The notes beneath the pieces are model-generated. The model saw only the letters and a list, made by a program, of their open reading frames with translations, ran no database searches and was not told where the DNA came from. Positions 24,734 through 32,636 of a stretch of DNA of 36,205 nt are shown piece after piece; within the stretch, counting starts at the first letter, position 1; each line of letters starts with the position of its first letter. Made by a program: the position numbers and the translations under genes. The stretch spans positions 1 to 36,205 of the forward strand of contig JAKITV010000023.1 in NCBI GenBank assembly GCA_021647885.1, read 5' to 3'. The stretch comes from Flavobacteriaceae bacterium (GTDB taxonomy: Bacteria > Bacteroidota > Bacteroidia > Flavobacteriales > Flavobacteriaceae).

Positions 24734-26038
24734 ATGAATACACAAACAAATTCTTTTACTTCACATAAAGCATCAGAGCGTATTATATCTCTTGATGTAA
24801 TGAGAGGTATTGTATTATTCGGAATTCTTTTAATGAACATTAATGGCATGGGACTCGCTGGCTCTTATAGTGATCCAACAGTTTCAGGTGGAGATACAGG
24901 ATGGAATCTTACAACATGGATTACTACAAATCTATCTTTTGAAGGTACTATGAGAGCCCTTTTTTCACTATTATTTGGTGTAGGAATGTTTATCTTTCTA
25001 GATAGGCTTGAAAAAAAAGGAGCTGGAATAAAAGCAGCAAACATTTATTTTAGAAGGCTTATTTGGCTGTTGATTTTTGGATTAATACATGGATATTTGT
25101 TGCTTTGGACAGGTGAAATTCTATATGATTATGCCTTAATGGGCTTTATGGTGTTTTCATTTAGAAACTTATCTCCTAAAAAATTAATTCTTACTGCGTT
25201 TTTGCTCTTTTCAATAGGTGCGCTATGGAACTATGCCGATTATAAAAAGGATGTGAAATTAGTGAATCAAGTTGAATTAGCTGAAAGTTATAAAGTTGAA
25301 GGTAAAGAACTAACTAAAGAGCTAAAAGAAGCCACTGCTAAATGGGAAGAGCGAGAATGGAAAAGATCTCCAGAAGGTATTGAAGATTTTAACACAAATA
25401 TGCGTAAAGGATATTTAGATGTGTTGGTGTTTCTTGCACCCGAAAATCAATATACTGACAAGTATTGGACTTATAGGTACGACCTATGGGATATTTTTAG
25501 TATGATGCTATTAGGAATTGCTTTATTTAAATGGAATATTCTCTCGGCAGAAAAGTCATATAAGTTCTATGGCACAATGGCTGTAATAGGTTACTTAATT
25601 GGGTTAAGCATAAATTATTATGAAATTCTATCAATTATAGAAGGTGATTTTTCGTTTTTAAGCTTTTCTAAATCAAATATTACTTACGATTTAGGAAGAG
25701 TTCCTGTTGCCATAGGTCATATTGGACTCATAATGCTATTCTGTAAACTACCGTTTTTAAAATGGTTAAAAAGCAGCTTGGCTGCAGTAGGAAAAATGGC
25801 ACTTACCAATTATGTAATGCATTCGGTTTTTGCCATGTTTATTTTTACAGGTGTAGGTTTTGGACTGTTTGGAACATTTCAGCGTTATGAATTATTATAT
25901 ATTGTGTTTTCAATTTGGATTATTCAATTAATTATAAGTCCAATATGGTTAAAATATTATCAATTTGGACCATTAGAATGGATATGGAGAAATTTAAGCT
26001 ATTTAAAAAAGCATCCATTTAAAAAGAATAACTCTTAA
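24734..26038 (+). CDS. DUF418 (YeiB-like) membrane protein
   Basis: A 434-residue polytopic protein. The RIISLDVMRGIVLFGILLMN segment near residue 17 and the late GKMALTNYVMHS (about 354-365) and PLEWIWR (about 417) motifs are the hallmarks of the DUF418/YeiB family. About eight to ten hydrophobic segments are visible, with one hydrophilic loop of about 75 residues (about 174-245, rich in Lys/Glu) facing one side. The family is thought to be related to transmembrane acyltransferases such as Acyl_transf_3 and HGSNAT; that relation is from memory. It sits 54 nt after the MBOAT gene, shares an A-rich leader with its neighbours, and is followed by a terminator. Its substrate and reaction are unknown. 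Confidence 0.88.
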   Translation: MNTQTNSFTSHKASERIISLDVMRGIVLFGILLMNINGMGLAGSYSDPTVSGGDTGWNLTTWITTNLSFEGTMRALFSLLFGVGMFIFLDRLEKKGAGIKAANIYFRRLIWLLIFGLIHGYLLLWTGEILYDYALMGFMVFSFRNLSPKKLILTAFLLFSIGALWNYADYKKDVKLVNQVELAESYKVEGKELTKELKEATAKWEEREWKRSPEGIEDFNTNMRKGYLDVLVFLAPENQYTDKYWTYRYDLWDIFSMMLLGIALFKWNILSAEKSYKFYGTMAVIGYLIGLSINYYEILSIIEGDFSFLSFSKSNITYDLGRVPVAIGHIGLIMLFCKLPFLKWLKSSLAAVGKMALTNYVMHSVFAMFIFTGVGFGLFGTFQRYELLYIVFSIWIIQLIISPIWLKYYQFGPLEWIWRNLSYLKKHPFKKNNS

Positions 26039-26046
26039 AACCGACT

Positions 26047-26078
26047 AAGCGTTAACTTTTTTAAGTTAGCGCTTTTTT
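26047..26078 (+). terminator. Rho-independent terminator after the DUF418 gene
   Basis: An 11-bp stem with one G-U pair (AGCGTTAACTT with AAGTTAGCGCT) is followed by TTTTTT. It lies about 10 nt past the DUF418 stop and should separate the acyltransferase transcript from the DUF3179-DUF6090 genes. Confidence 0.88.
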
Positions 26079-26136
26079 AGTATCTTGAAATGCAAATCAA
26101 TCAAACTCTTATATTCTAAACACTAAAAAAAATCAT

Positions 26137-26963
26137 ATGAAATCGTATTTTTTAATTTTTGCATTAACACTTTTATAGGATGCAATAATGCAAACCAGAA
26201 AAAAGTTGAAGACTCTAAAAAAGAAGACACAAATGCAACAGTAACTCCTAAAAAACAAAGACCAATTGCTTTTAATAACGGTAAATTTTTTGAAGTAGAT
26301 GATAAAAAAATGCTCTATGAAGGAAAAGACAGTTTACAACATTATAATATAACAGATTACGATTTAAAAGATGAGCAGTTTCATTATGGTATTGGTCGAG
26401 AACGTTTTCCTGCACTACTAGAACCTGAGTTTATTTCGGTACAGGAAGCCGACTCAGTTTGGGCTGATACCACTCGGTTCATTTTAGCCTATGCTGGTAA
26501 AGATGTAAAAGCTTACTCTGTAAAAGACCTGACAAGACATGAAGTTGTAAACGACGTTTTAAATGGTGAGCCTATAATGGCTGTGTATTGTATTCTCGCC
26601 GATTTAGGTGCTATTTACGACAGGCAATATGGCGATAAAGAACTCACTTTTGCATTAAGTGGTTATACGTATTACGATAAAGAAGTTTGGGATGGTTTGG
26701 ATGGATTTATATTATGGGATCGTGAAACCGAAAGCTTGTGGTGGCCACTTATTGATAAGGCTGTTTCTGGACCACTAAAAGGTGTAGAACTATTAGAAAA
26801 AGATAAGGCTAATTGGGAAGACACAACCTGGAAAGCCATAAAAGACAACTATCCTAAAGCACAAGTACTAAAATCTGGACAAGATTTTGAAAGACCTAAA
26901 ACATGGAAAACCATAGACGATGTTTCAAGTATTGTTAAAAATTACAGTTTAAAAGATGATTAA
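26137..26963 (+). pseudogene. DUF3179-domain lipoprotein gene with a frameshift in the signal peptide
   Basis: The ATG at 26137 opens a signal peptide (MKSYFLIFALTLL) that runs into TAG at 26176. In the next frame GCNNANQKKVEDSK starts at 26178 and reads to the end, so one missing base (for example TTTTAATAGGA in place of TTTTATAGGA) would give a normal lipobox with Cys after LLIG. The domain of about 217 residues matches DUF3179: EPIMAVYCILADLGAIYDR, LTFALSGYTYYDKEVWDG and LWDRETESLWWPL. The Cys of YCILA and the RETESLWW segment are features of that family, whose function is not known. It overlaps the following DUF6090 gene by 8 nt. The intact part may still be translated from the internal ATG at 26310, but without export. 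A sequencing error is possible. Confidence 0.78.
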
Positions 26964-27756
26964 ATTCTTTAGAAAAATACGCCAAAACATGATTAAAGAA
27001 AATAAAGCCTCAAAGTATATGCTTTATGCTATTGGCGAAATTGTACTCGTAGTTATTGGGATTTTAATTGCGCTTTCAATTAATAATTGGAACCAATCTC
27101 AAAAAGAAAAACGAATTGAAACACAATACTTAAATAACATTGTTAGAGATCTTAACGAGCAGTTGAACTCTATTGAGACGCAAATGCAAATGGAGCAAAA
27201 CTTTTATGAAGCTGCAAGTTATTTAATAGAAGATTACAATAAAGACCATGAGTTTACTTTAGACAGTATTTTTTATAAACGCGCTACTTTGTTAATTTAT
27301 AGAAAAACATTTGTAATTACAGACCCAACCTATACCGATTTAATTTCTTCTGGAAACATTAATATTATAAAAAATCAAGCCTATAAAAACCAACTTTTAA
27401 ACTTTTATCAAGAATTAGAGCGCATTGAAAAAATAATTCAAAACAATAACTCTTTAATAGTTGATCAGCATTATATAGCGGCCTTTTTAAAAAATGGTTA
27501 TAGTTATGAAAATCTGTTTGAAGTATATGGTGAAAGCTTAGCAAAATTCCCAGGTCATGTGGTAGTCCCTAACTATGAAACTGATATTCAAGAAATCTCT
27601 AAAAATGTAATTTTAAAAGATGAAAATAAATTAGCATTAATGAATGCTATTACTTTAAGACAGACTTTAGCACTTGGTCATTATGAATTTTTGCTAAGCG
27701 CAAAGTCTAATACGAAATCATTAATTAAAGAATTAGAAAACGAAAAACATGATTAA
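26956..27756 (+). CDS. DUF6090-family membrane-anchored protein, copy 1
   Basis: A 266-residue protein. The N-terminus MIKFFRKIRQNMIKENKASKY followed by YAIGEIVLVVIGILIALSINNWN (membrane helix about 24-45) is the conserved DUF6090 anchor of Flavobacteriia. The remaining 220 residues are hydrophilic and rich in predicted helices (Gln/Glu/Asn), without cysteines or catalytic motifs, and should lie on the far side of the membrane. It starts inside the end of the upstream DUF3179 gene (ATGATTAA overlap) and ends in the same overlap with copy 2, so the three genes are one translationally coupled unit. Function unknown. Confidence 0.85.
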   Translation: MIKFFRKIRQNMIKENKASKYMLYAIGEIVLVVIGILIALSINNWNQSQKEKRIETQYLNNIVRDLNEQLNSIETQMQMEQNFYEAASYLIEDYNKDHEFTLDSIFYKRATLLIYRKTFVITDPTYTDLISSGNINIIKNQAYKNQLLNFYQELERIEKIIQNNNSLIVDQHYIAAFLKNGYSYENLFEVYGESLAKFPGHVVVPNYETDIQEISKNVILKDENKLALMNAITLRQTLALGHYEFLLSAKSNTKSLIKELENEKHD

Positions 27757-28540
27757 CTTCTTCAGAAAAAAGAGAAAAAAATTGGCAGACGACAACAAAA
27801 CTTTAAAATACGCTCGCTACGCCATTGGCGAAATTGTGCTTGTGGTAATTGGTATTTTAATTGCTTTAAGTATTAATAATGCTAATGAAAACAGAAAAGC
27901 ACGTATTCAGGAAATTACGATACTTAAAAATATTCAAGAGGACATCTCATTAGATACTTTAGATTTTAATTATAATATAAAATTTCATAGAAATTTTATA
28001 AATGCTGAAAAAAGATTACTTCAATTTTTACAAAGCAATCTCCAAGAGCCTAGAGATTCTATTAATTACTCTGATGCATTAAGTGTTCCTTTATTGGTTG
28101 CTCTACATAAATCTACATTTACCAATCTCCAGAACAATCAAATAGGAATTTTAACAAATAACCTATTGAAAAAAAATATTTCTCGATTATATGATTTCTT
28201 TTTTGAAGCAATATTAATGGTTGAAAATGAAAAATCTGTTTATGAAACCTATAGCTCTAAAAAAGTTTTTTTTCAAAAGTACTTTAAACTAACTGAAACA
28301 TTTTATATGTACAAAGACCAACAAACGATTAATGAAGATTACTTTAATCCAAACTTTATTAAAGTAGATATGGAATTTAAGGATATAAAAGGTGCAAAAA
28401 ACGATGAAGCTTTTAAAATTGAGCTTAACGAAAGCATTTTTTTTAGACAAGTAAAAATTGACCTTTATAATGATATGCTCAAACGTGTTAAAGAACTTAA
28501 CCAAGAAATTAATAAGGAACTTGAAGTTTTAAGCAATTAA
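27749..28540 (+). CDS. DUF6090-family membrane-anchored protein, copy 2
   Basis: A 263-residue paralogue of the preceding protein. The first 50 residues are very similar (MINFFRKKRKKLADDNKTLKY, then YAIGEIVLVVIGILIALSINN), while the rest shares only the general pattern: helical, hydrophilic, with a KSTFTNLQNNQIGILTNNLL segment where copy 1 has DPTYTDLISSGNINIIKNQAY. That segment is probably the second conserved block of the family. It begins with an 8-nt ATGATTAA overlap with copy 1. The spacer to the convergent slipin gene (28541-28575) shows no clear terminator. Confidence 0.85.
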   Translation: MINFFRKKRKKLADDNKTLKYARYAIGEIVLVVIGILIALSINNANENRKARIQEITILKNIQEDISLDTLDFNYNIKFHRNFINAEKRLLQFLQSNLQEPRDSINYSDALSVPLLVALHKSTFTNLQNNQIGILTNNLLKKNISRLYDFFFEAILMVENEKSVYETYSSKKVFFQKYFKLTETFYMYKDQQTINEDYFNPNFIKVDMEFKDIKGAKNDEAFKIELNESIFFRQVKIDLYNDMLKRVKELNQEINKELEVLSN

Positions 28541-28575
28541 ATTATTGTGTTAAAAATAATTTTTAAACTAAACCA

Positions 28576-29322
28576 TTAATCTTTTTCATGCTTAGTGCCT
28601 CTTGGTAATACCTCCTCTGGGAATGGGAAAAGAATCGTTGAATTCTTCTCTGCTGCAATATTAGACAAGGTTTGGTAAAGTCTTAATTTAATTGCCGATG
28701 GTGATTGATCAATCAATTTACCAGCTTCTAACAGTTTACCAGCTGCTTGCTCTTCAGCCAATGCTAAAATTATTCTGGCACGTCTTGAACGTTCTGCTTC
28801 TGCTTGACTAGCCATCATGCGTCTCATATTTTCTGGGAGCTGAATGTCTTTAATCTTAACATCAATTATTTCAATTCCCCATTCTGAAGTTTCTTGTTCA
28901 ACAATTTTTTTAATATTCTTACCCATTTCCTCACGTTTAGACAAAATGGTATCCAATTCAACTTTACCACAAACATCTCTTAAAGCAGCTTGAGAAAGTT
29001 GGGTAATGGCAAATTTATATTCCTCGACCTCTAAAACAGCTTTTTCGGGATCGTTAATCTTAAAAAAGACAACGCCATCAATACTGCAAGGCACATTATC
29101 TTCGGTCATTACTTCTTGTGAAACAATGTTGATGGTAATAACACGAATATCAACAATCTGAATTGTTTCTACTAAAGGAATAATCCATCTAAATCCTGGT
29201 CGGAGTATTTTTATATACTTACCAAACCTGAACTTTAAGGCACGTTTATATTCGAACACAATGCGTATTCCTGATAATAAGAACAAAATAAAAATTACGG
29301 AAAATATCGTTAATGGATTCAT
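28576..29322 (-). CDS. Slipin (SPFH/stomatin-family membrane protein)
   Basis: A 248-residue SPFH protein. A membrane-inserted segment (about 4-20) is followed by the SPFH domain: VFEYKRALKFRFGKY, LRPGFRWIIPLVE, VDIRVITINIVSQEVMTEDNV, then AALRDVCGKVELDTILSKRE and the coiled-coil QAEAERSRRARIILALAE. Bacterial slipins form membrane microdomain scaffolds and often pair with an NfeD protein; none is next to this gene. I chose the ATG at 29322 (MNPLTIF). The frame also opens 14 codons earlier with a GTG (29364) giving MANWSKYKYLKLIA, which is less likely because it adds a Lys/Tyr-rich tail not expected before the membrane segment. Confidence 0.9.
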   Translation of the reverse strand: MNPLTIFSVIFILFLLSGIRIVFEYKRALKFRFGKYIKILRPGFRWIIPLVETIQIVDIRVITINIVSQEVMTEDNVPCSIDGVVFFKINDPEKAVLEVEEYKFAITQLSQAALRDVCGKVELDTILSKREEMGKNIKKIVEQETSEWGIEIIDVKIKDIQLPENMRRMMASQAEAERSRRARIILALAEEQAAGKLLEAGKLIDQSPSAIKLRLYQTLSNIAAEKNSTILFPFPEEVLPRGTKHEKD

Positions 29323-29488
29323 GGCTATAAGTTTTAAATATTTATATTTACTCCAATTTGCCACTTAAGGTAGTCTATTAAAAGCAAATAGAATATGATT
29401 TATATCATAATGATTAATGTTTATACTACTTATGAAAAAATATTTGCTTAATCTCATCTTAAAATGATGACTATAAATAAAACGAATC

Positions 29489-30385
29489 ATGAATACTATT
29501 AAACTATTTTACATTTTTACTATTCTTTTTCTGTTTTCACTCAAATCGATAGCTCAAGATTCTGGATATAAAGAAGTACAATTAACAAACAATGATTTCG
29601 ACAATAGATTTGCCAGCTATAATAAATATGGTAACAGCATAGTATTTGAATCCAATCGAGATGGACATTGGCAAATTTATATTATGAGCACTAATGGCAG
29701 TAACCAAAAAAGAATAATTAAAAGCGCTTCTAACGATAGACGACCAACATGGCATCCTTATAAAAGTATTATTTTATTCGAATCGGACAGAAGTGGCACT
29801 AATGAGTTATACACATTCGATTTATCTAAAGGAATAACAACTAAAATACCAATACCTCTTAAAGGCAATAAAACATTCGCACAATTTGCGCCTAATGGAA
29901 AAGAAATTGCTTTTAACTACAAGATAAGTGATAATAATTTTGATATTTATATCATATATTATAAAGGGAAAAGGCTTAAAAAAATTATTGATAATACCTA
30001 TAAAAATCTATATCCTCGCTATTCGCCAAAAGGTGATGAAATTGTTTACTTTTCAAGAAAACACACAAAAAATAAGGATGATGAAATTTATGCTTATAAT
30101 ATAATTCTCGAAACTGAAACACGTTTAACAAAAATGCCTCAACATAATTTTAGCCCAATATGGTCTAATAATGGTGAACTAATTGCTTATTCATCTTCTG
30201 TGGAAGATAATGAACCAGAAATTTACCTTATGAAAAAAGACGGTAAAGCTAAACAAAGAATAACTTTTAATAGCGATGAAGACACCTTGCCAAGTTGGTC
30301 ACCAAATGATACTAATTTGCTTATTACAAAAAATAAAAATGGTAATTATCAAATTTGTAAAATACTATTAAAGGAACCTTTATAA
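29489..30385 (+). CDS. Secreted PD40/TolB-like beta-propeller protein
   Basis: A 298-residue protein. Residues 1-22 are a signal peptide ending at SIAQ. The rest contains about five or six PD40 (WD40-like) repeats marked by FESNRDGHWQIYIMSTNGSN, RPTWHPYKSIILFESDRSGTNELY, FAPNGKEIAF, YPRYSPKGDEIVYFSR, SPIWSNNGELIAYSS and PSWSPNDTNLLITKN. The pattern is that of the TolB propeller, but there is no TolB N-terminal domain and no tol-pal genes nearby. It is likely a periplasmic or surface protein-binding propeller. Function unknown. Confidence 0.85.
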   Translation: MNTIKLFYIFTILFLFSLKSIAQDSGYKEVQLTNNDFDNRFASYNKYGNSIVFESNRDGHWQIYIMSTNGSNQKRIIKSASNDRRPTWHPYKSIILFESDRSGTNELYTFDLSKGITTKIPIPLKGNKTFAQFAPNGKEIAFNYKISDNNFDIYIIYYKGKRLKKIIDNTYKNLYPRYSPKGDEIVYFSRKHTKNKDDEIYAYNIILETETRLTKMPQHNFSPIWSNNGELIAYSSSVEDNEPEIYLMKKDGKAKQRITFNSDEDTLPSWSPNDTNLLITKNKNGNYQICKILLKEPL

Positions 30386-30419
30386 ACTAGCTCAAAACAC
30401 ATAAAACTATTACCGATGA

Positions 30420-30608
30420 ATGGAATTGGACATCGTTATGATTATCGCCATTATCTTATTTGCAAGGTTGGGTGTAAGGCTTGTGATTAATTATAATAAA
30501 ATCAAAAAAGAAGACGAGAATAATGAAAATAGCAATACTGAAATCAATGACACAAGAAAAAAACAGATAATCTTTTATAAACTTTATTGTAATAAATTTC
30601 GACAATAA
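30420..30608 (+). CDS. Possible small single-pass membrane protein
   Basis: A 62-residue open frame with an N-terminal hydrophobic helix (VMIIAIILFARLGVRLVI, about 6-23), then a charged segment rich in Lys, Asp, Glu and Asn. It follows the propeller gene by 34 nt in the same direction and could be its operon partner. A second ATG four bases earlier, in another frame, gives only a short peptide. There is no recognised family and the frame could be spurious. Confidence 0.4.
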   Translation: MELDIVMIIAIILFARLGVRLVINYNKIKKEDENNENSNTEINDTRKKQIIFYKLYCNKFRQ

Positions 30609-30665
30609 ATATTAGAATTAAGCAAAATTTAATCAAAAAAATAGCCTAAAACACTATTTAAACAC

Positions 30666-30673
30666 TACATTTG
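30666..30673 (+). promoter_or_regulatory. Candidate -7 element of the cold-shock gene
   Basis: TACATTTG matches the Bacteroidota -7 consensus TAnnTTTG exactly and lies 28 nt before the GTG start. No convincing -33 TTTG is present at the usual distance. Confidence 0.35.
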
Positions 30674-30701
30674 TTCTTTATAAATTATTTATTCTTAAAA
30701 A

Positions 30702-30893
30702 GTGAAAAACGGTACAGTAAAATTTTTCAATGGAGCTAAAGGATTTGGTTTCATTATTGAAGACGAAACAAAAGAGGAATTCTTTGTTCACGTAACAGGT
30801 TTAATTGATGAAATTAACGAAGGTGACGCAGTAGAATTTGAATTAAAAGAAGGTAAAAAAGGAATGAATGCGGTAAACGTTAAAGTTGCCTAA
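30702..30893 (+). CDS. Cold-shock-domain protein (CspA family)
   Basis: A 63-residue single cold-shock domain that binds single-stranded RNA and DNA. RNP1 is KGFGFI (about 13-18) and RNP2 is FFVHVT (about 27-32). The start is a GTG, since an in-frame TAA lies two codons upstream and the next Met is far inside the domain. The GTVKFF opening is where the family normally begins. The gene has its own terminator and probably its own promoter. In many bacteria such proteins are RNA chaperones for growth at low temperature or after stress; which one this is cannot be told. Confidence 0.95.
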   Translation: MKNGTVKFFNGAKGFGFIIEDETKEEFFVHVTGLIDEINEGDAVEFELKEGKKGMNAVNVKVA

Positions 30894-30916
30894 TTATTCT
30901 TTATTTTTTATTACAG

Positions 30917-30947
30917 AAATGCCTATCGAAATCGATAGGCATTTTTT
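30917..30947 (+). terminator. Rho-independent terminator of the cold-shock gene
   Basis: A perfect stem of 11-12 bp (core AATGCCTATCG with CGATAGGCATT) and a 4-nt loop is followed by TTTTT. It lies 24 nt past the stop codon, between the two convergent genes. Confidence 0.92.
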
Positions 30948-30961
30948 GTTTCCATTGTATT

Positions 30962-32608
30962 TTACTCAAAAACCACTTTGACATCATCATCAAACCATGA
31001 TTTATACATTGGCATATGTATTTTTTCTACCTGACTTCGCTTAATTTTAAGTGTTGGCGTCATCAATCCATTTTCAACTGTCCATTCTTCACTCATAACT
31101 ACCGCTTTTTCAATTTTTTCATGTTTCTCTAATGTTGGATTGATAATATTTATAGCTTTTATTAGATTTTCACTCAATTCTTCATTACTTTTTTTCTTTC
31201 CTTCTAATGATGGAACCACTAATAATATAGGCTGCGGAATTCCCATGCCAACTATACATATTTGCTCAATATTAGGGTTTTTTGAGAGTTCTAACTCAAT
31301 TGGAGCAGGAGAAATATATTTTCCCTTATCAGTTTTAAATTGGTCTTTAGAGCGTCCTGTTATAGTTAAATAGCCATCATGATCATACTCTCCAATATCT
31401 CCTGTTTTTAAATAACCATCTTCATCAAATGCTTCTGCAGTATCTTCAGGATTCTTGTAATAGCCTTTCATTAAACAATTATTCAAGATACAAATCTCAC
31501 CTTCTGGTGATAATTTAGTTTTAGCACCTTGCATTGGTTTTCCAACAGTTCCTATCTTGTTGGCATGTGGTAAATTACTATGCGAAACTATACAATCTTC
31601 AGTCATCCCATATCCTTGTATAATAGTAATGCCAATCTTTTTATACCATTCCATAATACTTACAGCTAATGGAGCAGCTCCAGAAAGAATATATGTAGCA
31701 TTGGAGAGCCCTAATTTCTTTTTTATCTTTTTCTTAATGAAACCTCCGAGAATAGGAATTCGTAACAATTTGTTCAACTTACTTTGAGGCATCCCAATTA
31801 ATATTTTCTCTTGAAATTTTGCCCAAATTCTAGGAACTGCAAAAAATAAATCGGGTTGAGTGGCTTCCAAATTATTGGCAAAAGTTTTCAAAGACTCATA
31901 AAAAGTCATAGAAGCACCTCTAAACATAGCTCCAATTTCTAAACCAATCCGTTCCGCAATATGTGACAATGGTAAATATGAGAAAAATCTAGGCTGGCTT
32001 TTAAGTGTTATTGTCTTTAAAAAAGTGTTTGAAGCATTAGTAAAACTCCCAACAGTATGCATTGCTCCTTTTGGATTTCCTGTTGTCCCAGAAGTATAAA
32101 TAATAGTAATTATATTCTCTGGATCTTGTACTGCAATATTTTGTAAAGGTTTATTATGAGAAACCAGGTTTTCCCATGTGAGCACTTCTTTTATATCATA
32201 TAGCTCTACACTAATAATAGGAATATCTTTAATTGCTGGTTTTTGCGATTCAAAATCATCTAACTTCCCAACTATAATGGCTTTAGATTCGCTATGCTCT
32301 AAAATAAACGAAATAGTATCAGCTTGTAAGGTTGGATAAATTGGCACAGAAATGTGCCCTGACATCATTATTGCCAAATCTGCCATAACCCAATGTGCAC
32401 AATTTTTAGAGAGTAATGCAATCTTGCTTTGTGGTGTTAAGTTAAACGCTTTTATTGCAGAAGCAATTCGTCTGGCTTCATCGCCACTTTCTTTAAATGT
32501 GTATATTTTGAGTTCGCCATTAATATACTGTCGTAAATATTCATTATTAGGTATTGTGTTTTCCCAATGCTCAAAAGCTAAAAGTGGTGAATCAAATTGT
32601 TGTATCAT
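30962..32608 (-). CDS. Long-chain acyl-CoA synthetase (AMP-forming)
   Basis: A 548-residue ANL-superfamily enzyme that adenylates a fatty acid and transfers it to CoA. The phosphate-binding loop YTSGTTGNPKG starts at Y171. The acyl-binding motif YGMTED starts at Y333. The hinge region TGDIGEYDHDGYLTITGR is followed by DQFKTDKGKYISP, typical of the long-chain FadD/ACSL branch. It is a little shorter than many FadD-like flavobacterial copies (about 590) but all core motifs are present. It lies 28 nt downstream of the acyl-CoA dehydrogenase gene on the same strand, so both probably act in fatty-acid activation and breakdown. Chain-length preference cannot be read from sequence. Confidence 0.93.
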   Translation of the reverse strand: MIQQFDSPLLAFEHWENTIPNNEYLRQYINGELKIYTFKESGDEARRIASAIKAFNLTPQSKIALLSKNCAHWVMADLAIMMSGHISVPIYPTLQADTISFILEHSESKAIIVGKLDDFESQKPAIKDIPIISVELYDIKEVLTWENLVSHNKPLQNIAVQDPENIITIIYTSGTTGNPKGAMHTVGSFTNASNTFLKTITLKSQPRFFSYLPLSHIAERIGLEIGAMFRGASMTFYESLKTFANNLEATQPDLFFAVPRIWAKFQEKILIGMPQSKLNKLLRIPILGGFIKKKIKKKLGLSNATYILSGAAPLAVSIMEWYKKIGITIIQGYGMTEDCIVSHSNLPHANKIGTVGKPMQGAKTKLSPEGEICILNNCLMKGYYKNPEDTAEAFDEDGYLKTGDIGEYDHDGYLTITGRSKDQFKTDKGKYISPAPIELELSKNPNIEQICIVGMGIPQPILLVVPSLEGKKKSNEELSENLIKAINIINPTLEKHEKIEKAVVMSEEWTVENGLMTPTLKIKRSQVEKIHMPMYKSWFDDDVKVVFE

Positions 32609-32636
32609 GTTGGATTACTATTAAAGAATGTACTAG

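Noticed and set aside
30917-30944. The cold-shock terminator stem (CTATCG..CGATAG) as another copy of the REP-like palindrome.
   Set aside because: The arms are in the opposite order to TCCCGATAG..CTATCGGGA and there is a T-run; it is an ordinary terminator.
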